NCBI GenBank assembly: GCA_964494505.1
Contig: CAZBRO010000013.1
Span: forward strand, 62,001-126,000
DNA length: 64,000 bases
Source: CAIYRG01 sp964494505
GTDB taxonomy: Bacteria; Pseudomonadota; Alphaproteobacteria; Micropepsales; Micropepsaceae
Reading direction: 5' to 3'
Under the pieces are notes generated by a model. That model ran no database searches, had not been told where the DNA came from, and was given only the letters and a program-made list of their open reading frames with translations. A program made the translations under genes and the position numbers. Positions 8,607 through 16,851 of the stretch are shown in pieces (positions within the stretch are counted from its first letter, which is position 1; each line of letters begins with the position of its first letter).

Positions 8607-9868
8607 GACCGTGGCCCTTATGCTTCGGCACGCTCAGCCTGAGGAAAACCATTAGGCACCTCACCCTGAGCCTGTCGAAGGGTGAGACCGTTGCCATCCT
8701 CGCCCTCGCCGCCGTCGTCATGGCGAGCGCGGCGGTTGCCGCGCCATCTCTCGACATCGCCATCGGCAAGCGCCTGTTCGAGCGCAATTGGGTCTCGGCA
8801 CCCTCCTCCACCAAATCCGACGACGGCCTGGGCCCGCTTTACGACGCAGCTTCCTGTGCCGCCTGTCACACACCGGCTGCGAGCGCCGCCAACGATGAAA
8901 CGGGCCTTCCGCTCGGCACGGTCATCCGCCTCGGCAATGCGCGCGGCGAAGGGGATCCCGTCTATGGCTCGCAACTGCAACGGCGCGGCGTGGCGGGGCA
9001 GGTGCCCGAGGCCAACCCGCAGATCGAATGGGTCGACAAGGATGGTTTCCGCATCGCGCGGATCAGCCCCCGCGAGCTTGGCTATGGCCCGCTGTCGAAG
9101 GACACCAGGATCAGCCTTCGGCGCGCGCCGTCGCTGAAGGGCGCAGGGCTTCTCGCTCAAGTCCCGGAAAGTGAAATCCTGAGCCACGCGGATTCGGAAG
9201 ATGCCAACCATGACGGGATTGCCGGCCGGGCGCCTTGGCTCTACGCCAACGGAAAGCGGGTGCTGGGGCGTTTTGGCTGGCGCGCGACCCAACCCGATCT
9301 CCTCTCGCAGACGGCAACCGCATTCTCCCGCGATATCGGTCTATCCACGCGGCTGCATCCCGAGCCATGGGGCGACTGCACGCCGGCCGAGCGCGCCTGC
9401 CGCGCTGGTCCTCACGGCGGAGACAAGGGCGGGCCCGAAGTTGCCGACGCGATGCTCGATCTGGTTGCGCAATATGTGGCCGCACTCCCCCCTCCGCCTG
9501 CGGCAAAACCCGGCCCCGGAGAAAGGGTCTTCGCCGCGGTCGGATGTGCGGCCTGTCACCTTACGCTGCATCTCGCCAACGGGACGCCCGTTCCGGCCTA
9601 CACCGATCTGCTGCTGCACGACATGGGCGGTGAATTGAGCGACGGCATGGAAGAAGGCGCGGCAGGCGCCTGGTTCTGGCGCACTGCGCCGCTCTGGGAT
9701 GTGGCGGAGAGCCTCAAGACCGGAGGGCTTCTCCACGACGGCCGTGCCCGCGACGTGATCGAGGCGGTCCAATGGCACGGCGGCGAAGCCTACACCGCCC
9801 GGGAGCGCTTCGCCGCGCTCTCCGCTTCCGACAAGGCTGCGCTTGTGGCCTTCGTGAGCGGGCTATAA
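8588..9868 (+). CDS. Di-heme oxidoreductase (DUF1111 / thiol oxidoreductase-like)
   Basis: An exported c-type cytochrome of up to 426 residues with two heme motifs, CAACH near residues 92 and 320, plus the family signature LLHDGRARDVIEAVQWHGGEA near the C-terminus. Proteins of this type accompany imelysins in iron-regulated clusters. The start is uncertain. ATG 8588 overlaps the end of the oxidase gene, and residues about 13-33 are then encoded by a REP-like repeat. The hydrophobic signal core (VAILALAAVVMASAAVAA) follows directly. Starting at the later ATG 8720 would destroy the signal peptide, so either the repeat is translated or a rare start codon inside it is used. Confidence 0.88.
   Translation: MVPRDLRPWPLCFGTLSLRKTIRHLTLSLSKGETVAILALAAVVMASAAVAAPSLDIAIGKRLFERNWVSAPSSTKSDDGLGPLYDAASCAACHTPAASAANDETGLPLGTVIRLGNARGEGDPVYGSQLQRRGVAGQVPEANPQIEWVDKDGFRIARISPRELGYGPLSKDTRISLRRAPSLKGAGLLAQVPESEILSHADSEDANHDGIAGRAPWLYANGKRVLGRFGWRATQPDLLSQTATAFSRDIGLSTRLHPEPWGDCTPAERACRAGPHGGDKGGPEVADAMLDLVAQYVAALPPPPAAKPGPGERVFAAVGCAACHLTLHLANGTPVPAYTDLLLHDMGGELSDGMEEGAAGAWFWRTAPLWDVAESLKTGGLLHDGRARDVIEAVQWHGGEAYTARERFAALSASDKAALVAFVSGL
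8621..8690. repeat. REP-like inverted repeat, copy 2 (inside a coding frame)
   Basis: Same family as the repeat at 3251-3320. The left arm has CTTCGGCACGCTCAGCCTGAG. The right arm has CCTGAGCCTGTCGAAGGGTG and forms a hairpin, CTCACCCT 8660-8667 with AGGGTGAG 8679-8686. It falls within the open frame of the di-heme oxidoreductase, in front of its signal-peptide core. Such elements are normally intergenic, so its position decides how that gene starts. Confidence 0.75.
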
Positions 9869-9877
9869 AGGGTAGCG

Positions 9878-10963
9878 ATGCGCTTTTTCCGCAACTCGCT
9901 TCTGGTTCTGGCGGCTGCACCTGCGGCGACGCCGGCCATGCCCGATCCCAAGCGCGCCGCGCAAGCCGCGCGCCTGGCACTCGCGGTGGCGGACCAGTAC
10001 GTGATCCCCACCTATCGCGCGCTGGCCGATGCAACGGGGGCGCAGGAGAAAGCCTGGACCGCGTTCGCCGCCAAGCGCGAGACCGGCGACTTTGCACCGC
10101 TGCGCGCGGCCTATAATGCGACGGCGGACGCCTGGGCCAAGGCGCAGCTCATCAAGACCGGCCCCGTCACGCTCTTCCTGCGCTATGACCGCTTTGCCTA
10201 TTGGCCGGAGGCGCGCAACGCCACCCAGCGTGCGCTCGATCAATTGCTGGCATCCAAGAACCCCAAAGACCTGACCGCGGACTCGCTCGCCCATGACAGC
10301 GTGGCGGGGCAGGGGATCACGGCCCTCGAACGCCTGCTCTATGATGGAGACAATCCGGCGGCACTGCTGAAGGCGCCCGGCCGCGACGGGCAGTGGCGGA
10401 CCCAGGTTGGGACGGGCATTGCGCATAATCTCAATACGATTGCGCATGAGGTGCTCGCCGACTGGACGGCGCCGGACGGTGTGCGTGCCGCCATCGCCGC
10501 CAACAAGGGCTGGAAGAATCTCTTCGCCGATGCGCCGGAGGCTGCCCGCCTTCTGCTCACCGATCTCGTCGCGGGCTTCAAGCTGATGCACGACGTCAAA
10601 ATGCTGCCGGTGCTCGGCGCCAACGTCGATGCGGCAAAGCCGAAATCGGCGGAAGCTTGGCGGAGTGTGCGTCCGACGCGCGATTTGAAGCTCAATCTCC
10701 AAAGCGCCGAAGCGATGGAGAAGGTTTTCGCCGCAGATGCCTCGCCGGCGCACAAAACCAAATTCGACACGCTCTTCGCCAATGCCGCCAAAGCGCTCGA
10801 CGCCACGCCTGCCGATATGGGCGAGGCCGCCGCCGATCCGAAACGGCGTCCCGCCGTCGAAAGGGCGCGCGTGTCGATCAAGGCCGTGCAGACGGAATTG
10901 GCGGCGACGCTTCCTGGAGATGTCGGGGTCACTTTGGGGTTCAACAGTCTCGATGGCGATTGA
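9878..10963 (+). CDS. Second imelysin family protein
   Basis: A 361-residue exported protein with a short signal-like N-terminus (MRFFRNSLLVLAAAPAATPA). The start is supported by AAAGGG five bases upstream and a nine-base gap from the previous gene. It has the imelysin layout: helical N-terminal repeat (QEKAWTAFA, ATADAWAKAQL), the GQGITALERLLYDG motif near residue 145 in place of GxHxxE, and a C-terminal conserved helix with TLGFNSLDGD. The GxHxxE motif is degenerate here (GQGITALE: Gln where the first copy has His), so metal binding may differ. The pairing of a GxHxxE imelysin and a divergent second one around a di-heme oxidoreductase recurs in Proteobacteria. Confidence 0.88.
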   Translation: MRFFRNSLLVLAAAPAATPAMPDPKRAAQAARLALAVADQYVIPTYRALADATGAQEKAWTAFAAKRETGDFAPLRAAYNATADAWAKAQLIKTGPVTLFLRYDRFAYWPEARNATQRALDQLLASKNPKDLTADSLAHDSVAGQGITALERLLYDGDNPAALLKAPGRDGQWRTQVGTGIAHNLNTIAHEVLADWTAPDGVRAAIAANKGWKNLFADAPEAARLLLTDLVAGFKLMHDVKMLPVLGANVDAAKPKSAEAWRSVRPTRDLKLNLQSAEAMEKVFAADASPAHKTKFDTLFANAAKALDATPADMGEAAADPKRRPAVERARVSIKAVQTELAATLPGDVGVTLGFNSLDGD

Positions 10964-12071
10964 TCGCACCCTTAACCGGCGGGGATTGTTCGCGAGCGCA
11001 GGCGCGGCCCTCGTGGGCGGTTCGCTTGCGTGGAAAGCGCGCGCATCCGCCCGGAGTGTGGCTCCCGCCGTGTCCCTCATCAGCGCCGCGCGCATCGGCG
11101 AGACGGACGGCGGCGTCATCGTGGATCGGGAAGGCCTGACCGGGTTTTCGCTGCCCGGACGGGCCCATGCATTGACGCGGTTTCCCGATGGCAAGGTTCT
11201 GCTCGTCGCGCGACGGCCGGGGAGCTTCGCCGCGCTCATCAATCCGGAAACGCCCGATGCGCGCCCGCAGGCGTTCGCGCCGGCTCGCGGGTTTCGCTTT
11301 GCCGGTCATGCCGCGCTTCATCCCGATGGGCGGACGCTCGCCCTGAGCGAGATCGACGCCGAAACCGGCGATGGCCGCGTGACCTTGCGCGACGCCGGCA
11401 CGGGCGTCGTCCGCGCGACCTTTGCCGTCGGCATCGAGCCGCACGATCTCCTGTTCGCGAAGGGCGGCACGCGTCTGGTTGTCGCCGTCGGCGGCATTGC
11501 CAAGGCGGCCGACGTGAAGGGGCCCCCCATCAATGCGGGCCGCATCGAAAGCGCGATTCTCGAACTCGATCCTGCCTCTGGCTCGGTGATGAAACGGCAC
11601 GCGTTGACGGCGGACATGGCGTCGCTGTCACTCAGGCATATGGCGCTGGCTCCCGATGGCGAGACGGTCGCTTTCGGGATGCAGGACCAGGATCGCGCCA
11701 TCTTGCGCCCGCTGATGGGGATTTTTCGCGTGGGGGCGGCCGTCGATCTGCTGCCGCTGCCCCCCGGCGATGCCGGGCTGCTGCGCTCCTATATCGGTTC
11801 GGTCGTTATCGACTCATCGGGCCGCTTCATCGCCGCCACCAGCCCAAAGGGCGGCATCGCCGGCTTGTGGTCGCTTGCCGATGGGCGCTGGCTTGGCGGA
11901 TTTGCGCTTGCCGATGCCTGCGGGCTCGCCGCCGATGCCGAGGCAGGCTGCTTTTGGGTGACGTCGGGCCTGGGCGATGTCGTGAAGCTCCGTGCCGGCA
12001 CGGACAGCTTGGCGGCGGAAGCGCAATGGCGCGCGCCGGCCGCGTTCGACAATCATCTCTTGCGTATTTGA
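10953..12071 (+). CDS. DUF1513 domain-containing periplasmic beta-propeller
   Basis: A 372-residue protein starting at ATG 10953, which overlaps the second imelysin by 11 bases (translational coupling). The N-terminus has a twin-arginine-type signal (LNRRGLFASAGAALVGG). The rest shows repeated beta-propeller blades with features such as HALTRFPDGKVLLVARRPG, GHAALHPDGRTLALSE and RHMALAPDGETVAFGMQDQ, matching DUF1513. The family's role is unknown, but it is a constant member of imelysin/di-heme oxidoreductase clusters, so a part in periplasmic iron acquisition is inferred. It is the last gene of the run; the convergent RND gene ends three bases later. Confidence 0.87.
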   Translation: MAIDRTLNRRGLFASAGAALVGGSLAWKARASARSVAPAVSLISAARIGETDGGVIVDREGLTGFSLPGRAHALTRFPDGKVLLVARRPGSFAALINPETPDARPQAFAPARGFRFAGHAALHPDGRTLALSEIDAETGDGRVTLRDAGTGVVRATFAVGIEPHDLLFAKGGTRLVVAVGGIAKAADVKGPPINAGRIESAILELDPASGSVMKRHALTADMASLSLRHMALAPDGETVAFGMQDQDRAILRPLMGIFRVGAAVDLLPLPPGDAGLLRSYIGSVVIDSSGRFIAATSPKGGIAGLWSLADGRWLGGFALADACGLAADAEAGCFWVTSGLGDVVKLRAGTDSLAAEAQWRAPAAFDNHLLRI

Positions 12072-12074
12072 GCC

Positions 12075-15000
12075 TTACTCTGCCGCCGGTGCAGGAACTG
12101 CCCTGCGCCCGCCGCGGCCGATCCAAGCGCCCAACTGGTCGAGATACACATACAGCACCGGCGTGATGTAAAGCGTCACCGCCTGGCTGACGATAAGTCC
12201 GCCCACCACGGCAAGGCCGAGAGGCTTGCGCCCCTCGCTGCTGGAACCGAGCCCGATGGCGATGGGAAGCGTGCCCATCAGCGCCGACATGGTGGTCATC
12301 ATGATCGGGCGGAAGCGGATGACCGCGGCATTGAACACCGCGACATCGGGCCGAGCGCCTTCCTCCCGCTGCCGCGTCAAGGCGAAGTCCACCATCATGA
12401 TGGCGTTCTTCTTCACCAGACCGACCAGCATGATCATGCCGACAAAGGCATAAAGCGTGAGCGAATATTTGAACAGATAGAGCGTTATAAGGGCGCCGAC
12501 AGCGGCCGACGGAAGGCCGGTCAGAATGGTCAGAGGGTGGATGAAGCTCTCATAAAGAATGCCGAGGACGATATAGACCACCAGGATGCCGCCGATCAGC
12601 AGGAAGCCCATGCCTTTCTGGGATTCCTGGAACGCCTTGGCGGTGCCCTGGAAGCTTCCCTGCACCGAGGCGGGGAAGGCAATCTGAGTCTTCACTTTCT
12701 CAAGCTCGGTAACCGCGTCACTGAGCGGCACACCCTGCGGTAGATTGAAGGAAAGCGTCACGGCCGGAAGCTGGCCGAAATGGTTCACCGTGAGCGGCTG
12801 CGTACCGCGGGTGATGTTCGCAACTGCCGACAGGGGGACGGACTGACCGACATTGCTGGTGGAGGCCGATGCCGCGCGCGGCGTCGCGATGTAGAGCCGG
12901 CTCAGCGCGTCCGCGTCCTGCTGATATTGCGGCAGCAATTCCAGGATGACCCAATACTGATCGGCCTGAGTATAGATCGGAGCGATCTGCTGGCCGCCGA
13001 ACGATGCGCCGAGCGCGACTTCAATCTGCTGCGGGGTGACGCCAAGGGCAGCTGCCCGGTCGCGGTTGATGGAGACTTCGACCGACGGCGTGGACAAATC
13101 CAGATCGGTGTTCACATCGGCGAAGGCCGGGTCTCGCGACAGGGCCTCTGCCAGCCGCGCCGACCAGGAATACAGCTCGTTCAGATCGAGATCCTGCAGC
13201 GTGTATTGATATTGGGCCCTCGACACATATCCGCCGATGTTGATCGGCGGACGGTTCTGCATCACGACATTGATGCCCGGAATGGTCTGGAACTTGCGGC
13301 GCAATTCGGTGATCACGTCGTTGACGCCGAGCGGGCGCTTGTCGCGGTCCTTCAACTGGATGCGGAACGTTCCCGAGTTCAATCCGCCGCGCGTTCCGCC
13401 AGCGCCCACCGAACTCATGAACCCATCCACATTGGGGTCCGCTGCGAGGATGCGTGCGGCTTCTTCCTGATGCCGCCGCATCTCGGCGAAAGACACGCCA
13501 TTGGCGCCATCGGTAAAGGCGTTGATCTGGCCGGTGTCTTCTGCGGTCAGGAAGTCGGACGGCATGATGCGGAACAGCTGCACGGTCGCGACGATGCTGA
13601 TGAAGAAGACCACCAGGATCACCGGGCGGTGCGACATCGCCCAGCCGAGCGAGCGGGAATAGCCCCCTTGCAGGGCATCGAAGCCTCTTTCGCTCAAGCG
13701 GTAGAAGAAATTGTGTTTCTTGGAGTGCTCTTCCTTGGCGGATTTGATCAGCCGGCTGCACAGCATCGGGGTCAGCGTCACCGATACGATGCCCGACACC
13801 AGCACCGCGATCGCAATGGTCATCGAGAATTCGTGCAGCAGGCGCCCGACGATGCCGCCCATGAAGATGACCGGAATGAAAACCGCGATCAGCGATACGG
13901 TCATGGAAAGGATGGTGAAGGTCACCTCCTTCGAACCGATCATGGCGGCCTGGTAGGGCTCTTCCCCGGCTTCGACGTGGCGCATGATGTTTTCGAGCAT
14001 CACGATGGCGTCGTCGACCACGAAGCCCACACAGAGTGTGAGAGCCATCAGGGACAGATTGTCGAGGCTGTAGCCCATCGCGGACATGCCCGCGAAGGTG
14101 CCGATGATCGTGATCGGCAGCGCAATCGCCGGAATGAAAGTCGCCGACACCGTGCGAAGAAATACGAAGATCACCGCTATCACCAGGAAGGCGGCGATCA
14201 GCAGCGTCGTTTGCACGTCGGAGACGGCGGAGCGGATGGTCAGGCTGCGGTCAAGGGTGACGTCGACTTTGATGGATGGAGGAAGCTGCGCAATCAGTTG
14301 CGGCAGCTGCGCCTTGATTGCGTCCACCACCGCGATGGTGTTGGCGCCGGGCTGCCGGTCGATGGCGACCGTGACGGCGGGCGTTATTTCCTTGCCGGTG
14401 ATCCAAGCGCCATAGAGCCTCGGATTCTGGACGCTGTCGATCACGTTGGCGACATCGGCGATACGGACCGGCGCGCCATTGCGGTAGGCGATGATCTGGG
14501 GCGCATACTCGGAGGCCGTATTCAGCTGGCCCTCGGCATGGATCACAGCGCCGCGCTTGTCGCCGTCGAGTTGGCCCGTGGCCATGTTGACGTTCACGCG
14601 CTGGATGGCGGTGGCGACTTCGTCGATGCCGATGCCGCGCAGCGCCAGCGCGTTGGGATCGACCTGAACGCGAACCGCGGGCCGCGCCTGGCCGAAAATG
14701 TCGGCCTGTGCGACGCCGTCGATGGACGACAATTTACCGATCAACAGATTTTCAACGTAGCGGTCCACTTCGCGCAGCGGCAAGGTCTCCGACGAGACCG
14801 TCAGGAACAGGATCGATCCTTCCGACGGATTGACCTTGCGAATTGAAGGCGGGGTCGGCATGTCGCGGGGCAATTGCCGCGAGGCGGCCGCAAGCGCTGC
14901 CTGCACGTCCTGCGCTGCCGCGTCGATATTGCGGTCGAGCCGGAACTGCAGGGTGATGCGGGTCTGTCCCTGGGCATTCTGGGACGTCATCGAGTCCAGG

Positions 15001-15227
15001 CCCGAGATCAGCGAGAATTGCTTCTCCAGAGGCGTCGCCACGGCCGATGCCATAGTCGTGGCGTCGGCGCCGGGCAGGCTGCCATTCACATCGATGGTCG
15101 GAAAGTCGACGTTTGGAAGCTCACTGACGGGAAGCGACGAATAGCCGAAAGCACCCGCCAGTACGAAGGCCGCCATCAGCAAAGTGGCCATCACCGGGCG
15201 TTTGATGAAAAGCGCTGAAATATTCAT
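12075..15227 (-). CDS. RND multidrug efflux permease (HAE1 family), pump 1
   Basis: A 1,050-residue inner-membrane proton antiporter of the AcrB/MdtC type. I preferred ATG 15227 (MNISALFIKRPVM, GGGGAG upstream) over an in-frame TTG 18 bases earlier. Visible are the N-terminal amphipathic start, FFD-like periplasmic porter segments, GFVVDDAIVMLENIMRH with the proton-relay Asp pair in TM4, the second-half TM8-12 block beginning GMGFLLIGGILVVYIVLGILYESF, and LVGLVKKNAIMMVDFA. Its adaptor gene lies 42 bases upstream in the same operon. No outer-membrane TolC-type gene is in the window. It is closely related along its length to the permease at 36749-39880. Confidence 0.95.
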   Translation of the reverse strand: MNISALFIKRPVMATLLMAAFVLAGAFGYSSLPVSELPNVDFPTIDVNGSLPGADATTMASAVATPLEKQFSLISGLDSMTSQNAQGQTRITLQFRLDRNIDAAAQDVQAALAAASRQLPRDMPTPPSIRKVNPSEGSILFLTVSSETLPLREVDRYVENLLIGKLSSIDGVAQADIFGQARPAVRVQVDPNALALRGIGIDEVATAIQRVNVNMATGQLDGDKRGAVIHAEGQLNTASEYAPQIIAYRNGAPVRIADVANVIDSVQNPRLYGAWITGKEITPAVTVAIDRQPGANTIAVVDAIKAQLPQLIAQLPPSIKVDVTLDRSLTIRSAVSDVQTTLLIAAFLVIAVIFVFLRTVSATFIPAIALPITIIGTFAGMSAMGYSLDNLSLMALTLCVGFVVDDAIVMLENIMRHVEAGEEPYQAAMIGSKEVTFTILSMTVSLIAVFIPVIFMGGIVGRLLHEFSMTIAIAVLVSGIVSVTLTPMLCSRLIKSAKEEHSKKHNFFYRLSERGFDALQGGYSRSLGWAMSHRPVILVVFFISIVATVQLFRIMPSDFLTAEDTGQINAFTDGANGVSFAEMRRHQEEAARILAADPNVDGFMSSVGAGGTRGGLNSGTFRIQLKDRDKRPLGVNDVITELRRKFQTIPGINVVMQNRPPINIGGYVSRAQYQYTLQDLDLNELYSWSARLAEALSRDPAFADVNTDLDLSTPSVEVSINRDRAAALGVTPQQIEVALGASFGGQQIAPIYTQADQYWVILELLPQYQQDADALSRLYIATPRAASASTSNVGQSVPLSAVANITRGTQPLTVNHFGQLPAVTLSFNLPQGVPLSDAVTELEKVKTQIAFPASVQGSFQGTAKAFQESQKGMGFLLIGGILVVYIVLGILYESFIHPLTILTGLPSAAVGALITLYLFKYSLTLYAFVGMIMLVGLVKKNAIMMVDFALTRQREEGARPDVAVFNAAVIRFRPIMMTTMSALMGTLPIAIGLGSSSEGRKPLGLAVVGGLIVSQAVTLYITPVLYVYLDQLGAWIGRGGRRAVPAPAAE

Positions 15228-15269
15228 GCTGCTGCTCCCCGCCAATTCCGCGCCGATTCCGCGTGGTCC

Positions 15270-16640
15270 TTAACCGCCGCGGCCGTTGCGTCCTTGGCCG
15301 GTGGCCGCTTCGCCCGATACCTGCGGTTTGCTGCGCGCCGCCGGCGCGGCTGCGGGATTGGTGCCTTCCGGCTGTGCGATCTGGACCGCGATGCCCGGCG
15401 TGAGCCGTAATTGTCCGTCCGTGACCACCCGATCTCCGGCCTTGACGCCCGACCCCAGGGCGGCGGTGATCTGATCCTGATACAGCACGGTCACCGGGCG
15501 CATCTGAGCTTTCATCTGATCGTCGACGACGAACACGTAATTTCCGTTCTGGCCGACATTGACGGCCTCGCGCGGCACGGAGGTGGCCTGCTTCAGCGTC
15601 TCCAGGCGAATGCCGACATCCACGAGTTCACCCGGAACCAGACGCAGATCGGGATTGTCGAAGGTCGCGCGCAGCTCGATGGTGCCGGTGCGGTCGTCCA
15701 CCGCGTTGCTGATGAAATCCACCTTCACGGGAAGGGAGTTGTCGCTGCTGCTGTCATCCGCCTCGCTTGACACGGCCTGCCCCACATCGCTGCGGGCCAT
15801 GACGGCTGCAATCAGGGTGCCCTCGGTCAGCCGGGCCTGCAGCTGCGGCAGGTCGCCCTGCGGCAGATTGAATGTGATCTTGACCGGCTGGATTTCGTTG
15901 ATGGTGATCATGCCCGTCGCGTCGTTGGCATGCACCTGATTGCCGGGATAGACCAGCAGCGGGCCGGTCTTGCCGTTCACCGGTGAGCGGATCGTGGTGT
16001 AGTCGAGGTTGAGCTGTGCCCGCTCGACCGCGGCCTTGTCCGCTTCGATGGTGGCGGCCAATGCCTTTGCCGTCGCGACGAGCTGGTCGCGCTGCTGGGC
16101 CGAGACGATGCCGCGGTCGGCAAGCATCACGCTGCGGTCGGCGTCCGCTTGAGCGCTCACGAGCTGGGCCTGATCGCGCTGCATTTGTGCCTGGGATTGG
16201 CGGAGAGCGGCGTCGAACGGAGCGGGATCGATCCGGAACAGAAGGTCGCCCTTCTTGACCATCTGGCCTTCCTTGAACCCGGCGGAAAGCAGCGGGCCGT
16301 CGACCTGGGATTTGATCGTGACCGTCGAATTGGCCAGCACGGTCCCGATAGTGCGTGCCGTCACCGCGACATCGCGCGTTTCGGCAACTGCCACGCGGAC
16401 CGGTGGGGCTCCGCCACCACCGCGCCCGGCGCGGCCGCCGCCTGCGGCTTGTTCCTGGGTGCCGGTCCCAATACCGGTGAGCTGCTGCAGCATGCCGGGA
16501 TTGGCCGCCAGATAGCCGCCGATGCCGAGCGCCACAATCCCAAGCAGAATCCGCAGCGACCAGCCTCCCTTTCGCTTGGCGGCCGGGGCTGATCCGTAAA
16601 CCGCCGGACTGCGTTTGGATGAAGGTTCGTCGTATCCCAT
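15270..16640 (-). CDS. RND efflux periplasmic adaptor (membrane fusion protein)
   Basis: A 456-residue adaptor that bridges an RND permease to an outer-membrane channel. The N-terminal cytoplasmic tail (rich in Ser and Lys) is followed by one membrane anchor (LRILLGIVALGIGGYLA, residues about 28-44) and a Gly-rich linker. The biotinyl-lipoyl half motif (VTIKSQVDGPLLSAGFKEGQ), the alpha-hairpin (residues about 160-215) and the beta-barrel (PVNGKTGPLLVYPGN, LVPGELVDVGI) follow in the usual order of MdtA-like proteins. It is first in the operon. The only other RND permease in the window has no adaptor of its own, so this protein may serve both (inference). Confidence 0.95.
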   Translation of the reverse strand: MGYDEPSSKRSPAVYGSAPAAKRKGGWSLRILLGIVALGIGGYLAANPGMLQQLTGIGTGTQEQAAGGGRAGRGGGGAPPVRVAVAETRDVAVTARTIGTVLANSTVTIKSQVDGPLLSAGFKEGQMVKKGDLLFRIDPAPFDAALRQSQAQMQRDQAQLVSAQADADRSVMLADRGIVSAQQRDQLVATAKALAATIEADKAAVERAQLNLDYTTIRSPVNGKTGPLLVYPGNQVHANDATGMITINEIQPVKITFNLPQGDLPQLQARLTEGTLIAAVMARSDVGQAVSSEADDSSSDNSLPVKVDFISNAVDDRTGTIELRATFDNPDLRLVPGELVDVGIRLETLKQATSVPREAVNVGQNGNYVFVVDDQMKAQMRPVTVLYQDQITAALGSGVKAGDRVVTDGQLRLTPGIAVQIAQPEGTNPAAAPAARSKPQVSGEAATGQGRNGRGG

Positions 16641-16732
16641 TATTCTCTTTCCGCCGCTGGGCAGGCTTGAGGCAAAAGCAAGTCTGCCCTCAAGGCAGGG
16701 CTAACCTAATTTCTCACATTGCGGACATACCG

Positions 16733-16756
16733 GGCATGTGTCCCAAAACTTTGTCG
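16733..16756. promoter_or_regulatory. 24-bp sequence shared by both RND loci, copy 1
   Basis: These 24 bases (beginning GGCATGTGTCCCAAAACT) recur without mismatch at 39944-39967. Here they lie 93 bases before the adaptor start on the minus strand and 95 bases before the divergent MFS gene. The left part also belongs to a near-palindrome, GGACATA (16723-16729), seven bases, TGTGTCC (16737-16743). A regulator operator or promoter shared by the two efflux loci is the simplest reading. Confidence 0.6.
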
Positions 16757-16851
16757 GCGCCCAAATTTCCACCGGATACTGCTCAAAAACTGGCCAAATG
16801 GCAGCAGTTTTCAGGGGGTGCGCCGAAACGTCTTTTCGTTCCCCGACCGGT

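Noticed and set aside
12780..14846. Long plus-strand open frame (688 codons) opposite the RND permease
   Set aside because: It is antisense to a clear AcrB-type gene and its translation is Arg/His/Asp-rich with no fold; high GC keeps such shadow frames open.
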